64,000 nt of DNA from contig QWII01000007.1 in NCBI GenBank assembly GCA_021405325.1, positions 1 to 64,000 of the forward strand, read 5' to 3'. This document shows, one piece after another, positions 26,410-35,139 of the stretch. Origin of the DNA: Caldilinea sp. CFX5 (GTDB lineage: Bacteria > Chloroflexota > Anaerolineae > Caldilineales > Caldilineaceae). A program made the position numbers and the translations under genes. Within the stretch, counting starts at the first letter, position 1. The number at the start of each line of letters is the position of its first letter. The notes below the pieces were generated by a model. It did no database searches. It saw only the letters and a program-made list of their open reading frames with translations, and had not been told where the DNA came from.

Positions 26410-28665
26410 ATGACCATTGAAAATTCAAGATTGACAGAGCGCATCTCTGCGAGCAGATGCGCATTTATCGTCGATGGCGAACCGGTTGCTTTTACGCCAG
26501 GAGATAATGTGCTGGTCGCCCTGCTGCGCGCCGACCGCCACCCCACCGGCGGCGGTTGTCTCTGCCTGGCCGGCGACTGTCCGCACTGCCTCGCCACCGT
26601 CGATGGCGTCTCCTATGTACGTACCTGCCAAGTCGCGGCGCGACCGGGGATGCTCATCGAACGCAACCATATTGATGCTTACCCGCCGTTGCCGCTGGAA
26701 ACTCGCCCCAATCGTCCGGAGATCACCGCCCGTAACCTGCACTGCGATGTGGTGGTGATCGGCATGGGCGAAGCTGGTCAAGCAGCGGCGACGGCGGCGC
26801 AAACCGCCGGGCGCCATGTGATCACGCTGGACGCCAAGGTTGGACAGGATGTGATCGGCATCTATCCTGGTCCGCTTGTCGTTGCTCGCACCGATGCCGG
26901 CATGTTGCACATTCACCCACGCACCGAGATCATTGTCGCCACCGGTGCGGCGGAACTGCAACCGGTCGCGCCCGGTAATCAACTGGCCGGGATTGTGACC
27001 GCCAGCGCGGCCAAACAACTTGCGGCGGCTGGTCTGGCGTTAGGACGGGTGGTGGCTGTTGGCGCACCGCTGGAAGGCATTGCTGCTGAAACCGTAACCG
27101 GCGAAATCGTGCGCTTTGAGGGCGACACGAAAGTTACCGCCGTGGTGATAAAAGAGGAAGAGGGCAACGAACGGCGCATCCCCTGCGACACGGTTGCTGT
27201 GACTCTGGGTCTCACCCCGCGTGATGGTTTGTTGCGCATGAGCAATGGATTGCCGGGCATTACCATTCGCGCCATTGGCGCTGCAGCCCGGCCAGCGGAT
27301 ATTCCAACCTGTCCCAACGCCGGCGCCGTCTGTTCTTGCTCTGGTGTGACGGTGGCCGATCTGGAATTTATCTGGGAACGGGGCTTTCACGAAATCGAAT
27401 TGGTCAAGCGCGCCACCCTCTTCGGCACCGGCACTTGTCAGGGCATGGTCTGTATGCCCTACATTCGCAGCTTCCTGGCCAAGAAGGGGGAGACGCTGCA
27501 ACCGCCCTTTACCGCCCGCCCGGTCACGCGCCAGTTGACGATGGGCGAAGTCTCCGCCGGTTCGCACCATCACGCCACGCCGCGCACCGCCCTGGATGGT
27601 GAACACCGCCGCATGGGGGCCAAGCTAGAGCGGGTCGGCGGCTGGTGGCGACCGTGGAGCTATGGCGATTTTCTGGCTGAGTATTGGGCCGTGCGGGCGG
27701 CCGTGTCACTGGGTGATGTCAGCACGCTGGGCAAGATGCAAGTCTCCGGCCCCGATGCGTTGGAATTGCTGGAACGGCTCTACCCAACCAAAGTGTCAAC
27801 CATCAAGCCGGGGCGGTCGCGCTATGTGCTGCTGCTCGACGACCGGGGCTATGTGCTGGATGATGGTTTGATCTGCCGTGACAGTGACACCCGTTTCACC
27901 TTGACCTTTACCAGCGGCGGCTCGACCACTGCTGAACTCTGGGTGCGCGACTGGGCCGAATCCTGGGGGCTGGATGTGCGCATTCTCAACCAGACGATGG
28001 CGCTGGGCGCGATCAATGTGACCGGACCGTTGGCGAATGAATTGCTCCACCGCGCCGGCTTGACCAACCCGCCACCCTACATGGGTCACATGACGGCTAC
28101 CGTGGCTGGCGTCGCGTGTAAAGTCTTCCGCCTCAGCTTCACCGGCGAACTTTCTTATGAACTTCATCACCCTGCCGAAGATTCGGTAACGCTCTGGCGC
28201 CGCTTGTTCAGCCTGGGCGCTGACCTGGGGATCAAGCCGCATGGCATCGACGCGTTGCTCAAATTGCGTCTGGAAAAAGGCCATATCATCGTCGGTCAGG
28301 ACACCGATTTTGACTCGACGCCCCGCCGCATTAACCATGAATGGGCCGTGCGCATGGACAAGCCCGATTTTGTCGGCAAAGGCGCGATCCTGCGCACCAA
28401 CAAACAGCCGTTGGATCGTCAGTTGGTTGGCTTCGCGATGGAAGGCCCAGCGCCACTGGAAGGTTCGGTGATTTATCACGGTGAAACCTATGCCGGGTAT
28501 GTCACCTCCAGCTTTGCGTCGCCCGTTCTCGGCAAGACGATTCTGCTGGGCTGGCTCAAGCTCTTCGACGGTGAACTGCCGACCGACGTCACTATTGAGG
28601 GCCGACCAGCCCGTCGCGCCAGTATCCCATTCTATGACCCGGAGGCCACCCGTGCTCGCGCTTAA
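26410..28665 (+). CDS. soxA: Sarcosine oxidase alpha-like flavoprotein (ferredoxin, FAD/NAD and aminomethyltransferase domains)
   Basis: 751 aa, shorter than the roughly 950-1,000 residues usual for heterotetrameric SoxA. Domains: N-terminal 2Fe-2S-like segment with GGGCLCLAGDCPHC; FAD/NAD-binding fold starting VVVIGMGEAGQAAA (about 115); a second Cys set, CSCSGVTVADL and GTCQGMVC (about 307-347, SoxA_A3/BFD-like); then an aminomethyltransferase (GCV_T) domain from about 410 to the end (LGDVSTLGKMQVSGPDALEL). The first Rossmann part is abbreviated between VITLDAKVGQ and PRTEIIVATGA. It probably oxidises sarcosine or a similar N-methyl amino acid or imino acid, passing the methyl to tetrahydrofolate. 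It overlaps soxG by 14 bp. Confidence 0.85.
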   Translation: MTIENSRLTERISASRCAFIVDGEPVAFTPGDNVLVALLRADRHPTGGGCLCLAGDCPHCLATVDGVSYVRTCQVAARPGMLIERNHIDAYPPLPLETRPNRPEITARNLHCDVVVIGMGEAGQAAATAAQTAGRHVITLDAKVGQDVIGIYPGPLVVARTDAGMLHIHPRTEIIVATGAAELQPVAPGNQLAGIVTASAAKQLAAAGLALGRVVAVGAPLEGIAAETVTGEIVRFEGDTKVTAVVIKEEEGNERRIPCDTVAVTLGLTPRDGLLRMSNGLPGITIRAIGAAARPADIPTCPNAGAVCSCSGVTVADLEFIWERGFHEIELVKRATLFGTGTCQGMVCMPYIRSFLAKKGETLQPPFTARPVTRQLTMGEVSAGSHHHATPRTALDGEHRRMGAKLERVGGWWRPWSYGDFLAEYWAVRAAVSLGDVSTLGKMQVSGPDALELLERLYPTKVSTIKPGRSRYVLLLDDRGYVLDDGLICRDSDTRFTLTFTSGGSTTAELWVRDWAESWGLDVRILNQTMALGAINVTGPLANELLHRAGLTNPPPYMGHMTATVAGVACKVFRLSFTGELSYELHHPAEDSVTLWRRLFSLGADLGIKPHGIDALLKLRLEKGHIIVGQDTDFDSTPRRINHEWAVRMDKPDFVGKGAILRTNKQPLDRQLVGFAMEGPAPLEGSVIYHGETYAGYVTSSFASPVLGKTILLGWLKLFDGELPTDVTIEGRPARRASIPFYDPEATRARA

Positions 28666-29035
28666 TCGCATCAAAGGAACCCGTATTGTCGCCACCCCCG
28701 CCGCGCTTGATGCTGCCCGCTGGCCCGATGATGCCCTGGTGTTGCGGCTGGCGGCGGACGAAGCGTTTGTCACAACGACTGTTTCTGCCGCTGTTGTTGA
28801 CGACCCGCACGCCATTGTCGCCCCGGATGGCGGTTTTGTCGGCGCCTGGTTGCCGCTGGCAGAGGCGCTCGACTGGCTGGAACGTACTTGTGAATGGGAG
28901 CCGCCCCCTGATCGTCCGGCCTTTGCCCAAGGCATGGTAGCCGGTTTGCCGGTGAAATTATGGTTTGAGGCGGAACGGATCTTGTTTGTCGTCGCTGCAC
29001 CCTATGCCACGGATTTGGCTGAGCGCATGACCTAA
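28652..29035 (+). CDS. soxG: Sarcosine oxidase gamma-like subunit
   Basis: 127 aa, starting at a GTG inside the end of soxA with GGAGG 6 bases upstream; the longer frame from 28481 reads through soxA in another frame and is rejected. The layout (RIKGTRIVATPAAL, then DGGFVGAWLPLAEALDWLE) resembles the aminomethyltransferase-like gamma subunit of heterotetrameric sarcosine oxidases, although similarity in this family is always weak. Position directly after soxA supports the call. Translation is probably coupled to soxA. Confidence 0.65.
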   Translation: MLALNRIKGTRIVATPAALDAARWPDDALVLRLAADEAFVTTTVSAAVVDDPHAIVAPDGGFVGAWLPLAEALDWLERTCEWEPPPDRPAFAQGMVAGLPVKLWFEAERILFVVAAPYATDLAERMT

Positions 29036-29068
29036 GCCGGTGGATCAAGTCCACGGAAAGGAGTCATC

Positions 29069-29327
29069 ATGAATTTACTACCGGGGGTTAGCTCCCATAC
29101 AATTACGACATCACGCCTGCGCACGCACTACCTGGCCGCCGGTCCAGCCGATGGCATTCCGGTGGTGCTGATTCATGGCAACCTGGCGACAGGGCGCTTT
29201 TATGACCACCTCAGGTGGTCATGTCTGGATGGAAATGTTTGAAGGCTCCGGTCATGGCCCTCATGTCGACGCTGCCGAACGCTGGCGAACCTTGTTTTTT
29301 AACTTTTTGCAGAAGAGCCATCAATAA
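29069..29327 (+). pseudogene. Alpha/beta hydrolase with large internal deletion
   Basis: A good Shine-Dalgarno (AAAGGAG) and ATG at 29069 open a typical hydrolase N-terminus with VVLIHGNLATGRFYDHL. After about 50 codons the sequence jumps to a typical C-terminus in another frame (EMFEGSGHGPHVDAAERW and FFNFLQKSHQ, stop 29325-29327). The middle of the gene (roughly 180 codons, including nucleophile and acid) is missing. The junction lies at a 17-bp near-perfect palindrome (29204-29220). Confidence 0.8.
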
Positions 29328-29342
29328 CAGAAGCTGATAATA

Positions 29343-29562
29343 GAACGCGGATTGAGCTGATTAGGGCTGATTTTTTACTGTTAGATACAATAGGACTTAC
29401 GCACCGGATGCAAGGGTAGACAGGCCAGACCTCCGGGAAGGGGGCGAGAACGGTTTTGTATGAAAAGCTGCCAGTTGCCCCCCTTCCCGGAGGTCTGGCC
29501 GGCCCGTGCGTAAGTCTTCTACAAATCCGCTTTGATCCGCCTAATCCGCTCAATCCGCGTTC
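29343..29562. repeat. Nested inverted repeats between the hydrolase remnant and soxB
   Basis: Outer arms 29343-29367 and 29538-29562 pair over about 25 bp with a few mismatches (15 bp exact). Inside, 29394-29404 pairs with 29507-29517, and 29423-29444 pairs perfectly with 29479-29500 (22 bp). The outer arm uses the same GCGGATTGAGC word as the hairpin at 7503-7599. The element fills the whole 264-bp gap; no gene is seen. Confidence 0.75.
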
Positions 29563-29591
29563 CATCTTGACCCCAGTTGAGGAAGTAGGGC

Positions 29592-30800
29592 ATGAACGAA
29601 TTTATCGAAAAGAAAGTCCGGCTGACCTGGCACGAACCCAAGCGCAGCTATGATGTGGTGATTGTCGGCGGCGGTGGGCATGGGTTGGCGACGGCGTATT
29701 ACCTGGCAACGCGCCACGGCGTTACCAATGTGGCGGTGCTGGAACGCAACTATATCGGCGCCGGCAACTCCGGGCGCAACACGACGGTCATCCGCTCCAA
29801 CTATGGCATCCCGGAAGCGGTGCGCTTTTATCAGCGTAGCGTCGATCTATACAACTCGTTGGAACAAGAGACCGACCGTTGGGTCATGTTCAAGCAGAAG
29901 GGGCTGCTCTGGTTGGCGCACACCGAGGCCGGTATCCGCGCCGAACGGGCGCGCGCCGCGGTCAACACGGCCTTTGGCGCTAAGACTGACTATGTGGGGC
30001 CGGAAGAGATCAAGAAAATCTGCCCCCAACTCGACTTGACCGGCGCCGGCGTCTGGCCGATTGTCGGCGGCTCCTATCACCATGAAGGGGCGACGGCGCG
30101 CCATGATCGGGTCGTTTGGGCCTTTGCCGAAGGGGCGATGCAGCGGGGCGTTCATGTCCACCAACGGACGGAGGTGACTGGTCTGCTGAAAGATGGCGAC
30201 CGTGTCACCGGCGTTGTCACCAATGCCGGGCCGATTGCGGCGGGGCTGGTCCTGTCGGCGGTGGGCGGCCATGTGACGACGTTGGGGGCAATGGCCGGCT
30301 TGCGGCTACCTATTCGCACTCATCCGCTGCAAGCCTATGTGACTAACCATTACGGCTTGCAATTTGATGCCATTGTGGCGTCAACCGCACTGCTCTTCTA
30401 TGCCTCGCAAACCGCCCGTGGTGAAATGTTGATCGGCGCCGAGATCGACCGCCAGCCGAGCTACTCCTATCGTTCCGGGCATCACTTGTTGCAAAGCTGT
30501 TCGCAGCGCGCCATCACCTTGTTGCCCTTCCTGCGCGACCTGCGCGTCCTGCGCCAGTGGACCGGCGTCTGTGACATGAGTCCTGACTACTCGCCGATCA
30601 TGGGCAAGACCGGCGTCGATGGCTACTACATCACTACCGGTTGGGGCACCTGGGGTTTCAAAGCCATTCCCGCCAGCGGCGAACAGATGGCCCAACTCAT
30701 CGCCACCGGGGAGACGCCGGAATTGATCGTACCTTTTGCGCTGGATCGCTTTGCCAAAGATCGCACCCTGGCGGATCGTGGCTCGGCAGGAACGCATTAA
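29592..30800 (+). CDS. soxB: Sarcosine oxidase beta-like FAD subunit
   Basis: 402 aa, usual length for SoxB. The dinucleotide-binding motif VVIVGGGGHGLATAYYL is near residues 23-39, and GAGNSGRNTTVIRSNYG matches the flavin-site segment. The C-terminal DYSPIMGKTGVDGYYITTGWGTWGFKAIP motif is typical of the DAO/SoxB family (shown here split as seen: DYSPIMGKTGVDGYY, then TTGWGTWGFKAIP). GAGGAAG lies about 7 bases before the ATG. It should carry the substrate-oxidising flavin. It is separated from soxG by a hydrolase pseudogene and a nested hairpin, so one transcript is doubtful. Confidence 0.88.
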   Translation: MNEFIEKKVRLTWHEPKRSYDVVIVGGGGHGLATAYYLATRHGVTNVAVLERNYIGAGNSGRNTTVIRSNYGIPEAVRFYQRSVDLYNSLEQETDRWVMFKQKGLLWLAHTEAGIRAERARAAVNTAFGAKTDYVGPEEIKKICPQLDLTGAGVWPIVGGSYHHEGATARHDRVVWAFAEGAMQRGVHVHQRTEVTGLLKDGDRVTGVVTNAGPIAAGLVLSAVGGHVTTLGAMAGLRLPIRTHPLQAYVTNHYGLQFDAIVASTALLFYASQTARGEMLIGAEIDRQPSYSYRSGHHLLQSCSQRAITLLPFLRDLRVLRQWTGVCDMSPDYSPIMGKTGVDGYYITTGWGTWGFKAIPASGEQMAQLIATGETPELIVPFALDRFAKDRTLADRGSAGTH

Positions 30801-30814
30801 CCCCCGACGATGAT

Positions 30815-31582
30815 TTACTGGGCGGCGCGCCACTGCTGCATGACTGAACGCAGTTTCGGTGGCGGCGGTGGTGCGCTGTAGTCAATGCGTAACACGTAAT
30901 AGGCGTCGGCATAAACACTTTGGACAAGCTGGTTCAGGTCAAGGAGAACATCCGGATCGGGCGTTGTGAGCGGAATTGGGATCACCGGTAACGATTCGTT
31001 GAGAGCGACGGGCCAAACTTCGGAAAGCCGCTGAGTGCCCCCCGTGGCCCGATTGACCAGGATAATGTAATCTGTATCTAACGGTGGTTCATGCAGTTCA
31101 TAACCGGGACGTTCACCGCCCCGTAAAAGATCCAGTTCAACTAGATGGACAGATGAGCGTAAGAGTCGTGAGCGTTTTTGCCGAAATTGGCGTAAGCCTT
31201 CACCGCTTTTATTGTAGGGTGAAAGAATTTCAATCGAAGTGACAAGTTCCTGGGTTTCGGTGACATAGACTTGTACCGTGCGCAGTTTGGTTGGACTGGC
31301 AAGTTCCACCACCCGTTTTACCGGCGCTTCCGGTGAAGCCACCGCAACCCCATGAAAAGTTCGTTGCGGTGCCAGTTCGAGAACCGCAGCGTCGGGGTAG
31401 ATGTTGTGGCGCGTGGTAATACCGACCTCTTGTAGGACGGCATGAACCTCAAGATCGGCGTAATATTTGGGTACGATCAGCGGATTCAACCGTCGCAGTA
31501 GCTCGCCGGCCAATAAGCTATGAAAACCTGACCAAATCTCTTGGTCTTCCAAGTAGGGATCCATCCCCGGGAAGGGTGACGC
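30815..31582 (-). CDS. DUF4058 family protein
   Basis: 255 aa from the ATG at 31582, preceded by GGAGG at 5 bases; this start gives the family opening ASPFPGMDPYLED. Further family features: VVELASPTKL, SIEILSPYNKSGEGL, and a C-terminal PPPPPKL stretch. The fold is sometimes likened to restriction-type nucleases (E...SPxNK), but the role is unknown. It lies head-to-tail against soxB (15-bp gap, opposite strand) and splits soxB from soxD, suggesting later insertion. Confidence 0.88.
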   Translation of the reverse strand, partial: ASPFPGMDPYLEDQEIWSGFHSLLAGELLRRLNPLIVPKYYADLEVHAVLQEVGITTRHNIYPDAAVLELAPQRTFHGVAVASPEAPVKRVVELASPTKLRTVQVYVTETQELVTSIEILSPYNKSGEGLRQFRQKRSRLLRSSVHLVELDLLRGGERPGYELHEPPLDTDYIILVNRATGGTQRLSEVWPVALNESLPVIPIPLTTPDPDVLLDLNQLVQSVYADAYYVLRIDYSAPPPPPKLRSVMQQWRAAQ

Positions 31583-31722
31583 CATACGGTCCTCCGGCAA
31601 CCAGCAACAGCTTTGACAGAACGTTCTCTGCTTGTGATTATTGTACTGAGATAGATTAGGATTGTCAACCAGTAACCGGATTGGGGATGGCCCCCGACAG
31701 AAGTTATAGAAAGACTTAATTC

Positions 31723-31959
31723 ATGAATATTCACATTCCTTGCCCACACTGCGGCCCCCGTCCCGTCCAAGAGTTTGTCTACGGTGAGATCCCCGAAGTG
31801 CCGGACACGATCACCGACCCCGACGCCCGTGACCTGGATCGCGCCTTTATGCGCAAAAACCCCGAAGGCCCGACGGTGGAACGCTGGTTTCACACCTATG
31901 GTTGTCGCCGTTGGTTGACCTTGCGGCGCGATACGCGCACGGATGAGATTTTGGGATAG
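31723..31959 (+). CDS. soxD: Sarcosine oxidase delta-like zinc-binding subunit
   Basis: 78 aa. The N-terminal IPCPHCGPR and C-terminal HTYGCRRWLTLRRDT carry three visible Cys and one or more His for a zinc site. EFVYGEI and RKNPEGPTVERWFH match the SoxD pattern (typical length about 90-100). It should complete the heterotetramer with soxA, soxG and soxB. The inverted DUF4058 gene now stands in between. No strong ribosome site precedes the ATG. Confidence 0.85.
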   Translation: MNIHIPCPHCGPRPVQEFVYGEIPEVPDTITDPDARDLDRAFMRKNPEGPTVERWFHTYGCRRWLTLRRDTRTDEILG

Positions 31960-32042
31960 CGGCTATCACTCCAGAGCGTCAATGTCGCCATCGGTCACAA
32001 CGTGGCCGGCGACATTGGCGGCCAGCATGTTCAATTCAGTGT

Positions 32043-32730
32043 CTACGGATTGGGTGTAGCTGATTCATCTTCAGTGGTGGACGATTGAGTATTGCCAACC
32101 AACTGTTCCTGTTCTGCTGTCCAGTCCATGAGCTTCTGTTTTAGTTGTTCCTTGTTGGGCAAGTTTCGTGATTTCGGCCTTGTCACGACTAAGGGCCAGT
32201 CGTTCATAGAGACTGGTATTAAACTGGCGTTTGAGTTCGCGCAGCGACCACTGCTGTTGTGCCGCTTCAATTTCATAAAACTCGCGTTCAGCGTCATCCG
32301 TAATCGCCATTAAAAAGACGTAGTGTAACCAGCTTAACGGGCACAAATGCCGCCGTTGTGTGACTACCGTTTGCGCTTCTGCTGTCGGCTTGGTTTCGGG
32401 CAAACCTGATTGCGCAGACACTGTCTGCGCAATTGGCAACGTTCGTTGGCGGTAGGTAAGAAAGAACTTGCGCATGTACTCAAGATTGCGCACCGAAAAG
32501 CCATTGCCAAACTCTGCTGTCAGGTGCTGTGCTAACTCACGTAACTGTTTCTTGCCGTATGCTGCTCGTTCGGCACCCTGTTGTTCTTCTTCGACAATGC
32601 GTTTGCCAATTTGCCAGTAGGCTTCCACCATGACAAAAGCAACTGCGCTATACGCTTGTTGGCGCGCGTTGTGTAAAATGGCGCGAATCTCTGTAAAAAA
32701 ACGTGATGGTTGCTGTAAGTCAGCGCTCAT
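32043..32730 (-). pseudogene. DUF1016/YhcG-type PD-(D/E)XK nuclease gene with internal deletion
   Basis: The ATG at 32730 has GGGAGG 8 bases ahead. Residues 1-190 match the DUF1016 N-terminal domain (YWQIGKRIVEEEQQG, YGKKQLRELAQHLTAEFG, SVRNLEYMRKFFL, SLYERLALSRDKAEI). Right after that the family's C-terminal nuclease domain is missing, and the next bases in the other frame read LPNKEQLKQKLMDWTAEQ, like the family's final helix. So about 130 codons appear deleted out of frame; the remaining frame ends at 32071. The truncated product might still be made. Confidence 0.7.
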
Positions 32731-32809
32731 GCGCACACCCTCCCGCCCTATCGATCCGCATTTTGTCCCGCCTGATTGATAGCATTATACGCAACCGTAG
32801 GGTGAGCCG

Positions 32810-34552
32810 TCAATTCTCGGTGTATGATGCGTAAAACAAACGTTCTGTCTCACCTACCGTTACCCGCCGGCCATCCAAGCGCGTCAGCGTGAACCCAGCA
32901 AACGCCTCATGATAAGTCAGCGCCAGATCGGCCAATACGGAGAGGGCAAAGGCTTCACCCAGCAACAACCCCTCTACCGCATCCGACCGCCAGTGGACGC
33001 CCGCCGCGTTGCGACCGATGGCCACGTTGGCGGCCAGTTTGTTCAATTCCCCGCCCACGGTCAACGGTTCGCTGCCGGTGTAGGGTTGCAACGACAGGCC
33101 ATCTGCCGCCGCTACCTGGGGATCAGGCAAGATGAACGCTTCGTTAGTACACGCCTTGAGGACGGTGACACACGCCCCGGCAATCACGGCATGACCGGCC
33201 GGATAGGCGGGATGAGTGGGACAGCCTTCGGGGTAGGCTTGGGGCAGGAGATAGCTGCCAAAGCGGTTGTAGATCTCGCTCACGGCTTGGGTCTCCCAGA
33301 GCGTGGGGTGGATCGGGTAGCTGGTTTGACCAGTCCGGTGTAGATGGACGCGACCGGCAAATTCTTCGGGGCGCAGGCGACGATGGATCAGCCACTTCTG
33401 CGCCCAAGCCGCCTTGAGGGCGGCGCAGGCAATGCCGGTGACCAGGCTCAAGACATCGGCGGCGCCAAAAGTGACAAAGCCGCCCTGGTTGGCGCTTTGG
33501 AGATAGGGGTTGCTGGGGTTGAGCGCAGCCTTGCCCACTTTATTGAGAATCAGCGCAGCGTTCAAAAAGGCCTGGTGGGTGAAATCAGCGTGAACCCACT
33601 GGCCCACATCGCGGGCATTGCGCAGATAGCGGGGTGTGGGGTCGAGTTTGTTGCTGCTCGCTGCCGACGCGCCGTTTTGAATGGCCAACCATTCTTCAAA
33701 GCTGGTCATATAGTCATCGCCCGCCACCGGGACGCGATACCGTTGCTCGATCTGCATGGCGCCGTAGGGAATGGGCAAAACCAGAAACTGGGAGAGATAG
33801 GGGCCAACCCAATCGCCCGGCGTTTCCCCGCGGAAGAGGGTGGCCGCATCGACCTGGCGGAAGGCGGGGAAGGGTTGCTGGTCGGCAATGGCGGCGTTGG
33901 TGAGCGCCTCCTCGCCGTAATGGGCAAAGGGGACATCACGGGTCAGCGCTTGCCAATAGAGTTCGACCAGTTCAGCGGCGGTTTCGGCGCTCTCAAAGGC
34001 CGGGGCGGGCGGCATGGTCAGGTTGTGGGTCTCCATCCCTTCCAGGTGAAAGGCAAAGGCCGCTTGCGGATTTGCCAGCTTGACCGGCCCGCCAATGGGA
34101 ATGGCTTCACAAGCGCTTTTGCCAGTCATCGCGTCCACCAACGCCTGATAGGCCGCCGGTTCGACTTCCCCCAGCGCATTGTGGGGCAGCGCTTTGCTGT
34201 AACAGGCAATGAAATTGGGATGACGCGCCTCGTCGCCATTGGTGGGATGGGTGACCGGCGTCATCATTTGCAGCCGCTCCGCGACCTTCAACCGTACCTG
34301 ATAGGCGTGGGCTGCGCGTTCATCGGTCATCGACGGTTGGTTGGTCGGCGGCGTGGCGAGGGGCGAAACGGGCGTTTGCGCGATTATTTCGCCTTGTGTC
34401 AGGCCGGCAACCAGGGCGGTCACGGTTAAACCACCGCCCCATTGTAAGAAGCGCCGCCGGGCTAACTGACGTGGTTCCACTGTTGATGCGCCGGGAGTAG
34501 ACACCCCATCGGCGTTATTTGTACTTTGTTGTTGCGCCTGTTGTTGATTCAT
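32810..34552 (-). CDS. Vanadium-dependent haloperoxidase/PAP2-superfamily enzyme
   Basis: 580 aa from the ATG at 34552 (AAGGA 4 bases upstream). The twin-arginine-type leader RRRFLQWGGG suggests folded export by Tat. The PAP2/vanadate site is complete: KWLIHRRLRPE (about 382), PAYPAGHAVIAG (about 450) and GRNAAGVHWRSD (about 510-522) with the vanadate-ligating His. This active site is shared by haloperoxidases and acid phosphatases; length and motif spacing favour the bacterial vanadium haloperoxidase-like family. Its last 90-300 bp recur as decayed fragments at 35937, 36809 and 37482. Confidence 0.9.
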   Translation of the reverse strand: MNQQQAQQQSTNNADGVSTPGASTVEPRQLARRRFLQWGGGLTVTALVAGLTQGEIIAQTPVSPLATPPTNQPSMTDERAAHAYQVRLKVAERLQMMTPVTHPTNGDEARHPNFIACYSKALPHNALGEVEPAAYQALVDAMTGKSACEAIPIGGPVKLANPQAAFAFHLEGMETHNLTMPPAPAFESAETAAELVELYWQALTRDVPFAHYGEEALTNAAIADQQPFPAFRQVDAATLFRGETPGDWVGPYLSQFLVLPIPYGAMQIEQRYRVPVAGDDYMTSFEEWLAIQNGASAASSNKLDPTPRYLRNARDVGQWVHADFTHQAFLNAALILNKVGKAALNPSNPYLQSANQGGFVTFGAADVLSLVTGIACAALKAAWAQKWLIHRRLRPEEFAGRVHLHRTGQTSYPIHPTLWETQAVSEIYNRFGSYLLPQAYPEGCPTHPAYPAGHAVIAGACVTVLKACTNEAFILPDPQVAAADGLSLQPYTGSEPLTVGGELNKLAANVAIGRNAAGVHWRSDAVEGLLLGEAFALSVLADLALTYHEAFAGFTLTRLDGRRVTVGETERLFYASYTEN

Positions 34553-34644
34553 AAAATCCTTCATAGAATGCTTGGCAAAACAGATGTTCGGTGGTACACT
34601 GGACGAATGAAAGTCGTCATCCGGTGCTGATCAAAGGAATGCTT

Positions 34645-35139
34645 ATGTCTACAACGGCTGCTGCGGTCTACGAACGGGGCGCTTTGCGCCTGTTAGATCC
34701 GATCCCTCTGCCGGAAGCCAGCAAAGTGCAAGTCCAGATTCTGACATCCGCGATCGATGACCAAACCGAGATGTTTTTGCGCCACCTGACCCACATTCAC
34801 AAACTGCTGAATAATGTGGAAGCGGCGTGGGAAAGCGACCTGGTGCGCACGGTCTTTGTCGAACTGTTGCCACCCCAGTTTCATACCTTATGGTATCTGG
34901 CGCAACCGCCACGGCGTACCCTTTGTACGCTCTTATTGCTTTCCGTCCGCCATCTCCAGCCGGCTACGCTCACCCATGAACAGATTGCAGCGTTGCGTTT
35001 TGCCCTTGAGCGGTTAGCCGCCTATCCCTTCACCGCCGCCGATATTGATGGTAGCCGTGAACAACTCCTCAACGCTGGTCTGCCCTCTTCTTTTGCCTTT
35101 CCGCCCGAGATGATCCAGAGCTATCTTGATGAACGCTAA
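34645..35139 (+). CDS. AF2212/DUF104-like antitoxin with helical extension
   Basis: 164 aa from the ATG at 34645 (AAAGGA 6 bases ahead). The first 35 residues (AAAVYERGALRLLDPIPLPE, then SKVQVQI) match the AF2212-like antitoxin fold that often partners PIN toxins. About 120 further residues, mostly helical and Leu-rich, are unusual since these antitoxins are normally 60-80 aa. The PIN-like gene starts 11 bp inside its end, as in toxin-antitoxin operons. Confidence 0.7.
   Translation: MSTTAAAVYERGALRLLDPIPLPEASKVQVQILTSAIDDQTEMFLRHLTHIHKLLNNVEAAWESDLVRTVFVELLPPQFHTLWYLAQPPRRTLCTLLLLSVRHLQPATLTHEQIAALRFALERLAAYPFTAADIDGSREQLLNAGLPSSFAFPPEMIQSYLDER

Noticed and set aside
28481..28651. Longer start for the soxG frame
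   Set aside because: This part lies in soxA coding sequence in another frame; the GTG at 28652 has GGAGG at ideal distance.
27796..28935. 379-codon minus-strand frame
   Set aside because: Antisense to soxA and soxG.
33344..34429. 361-codon plus-strand frame
   Set aside because: Antisense to the haloperoxidase gene, whose motifs are complete.
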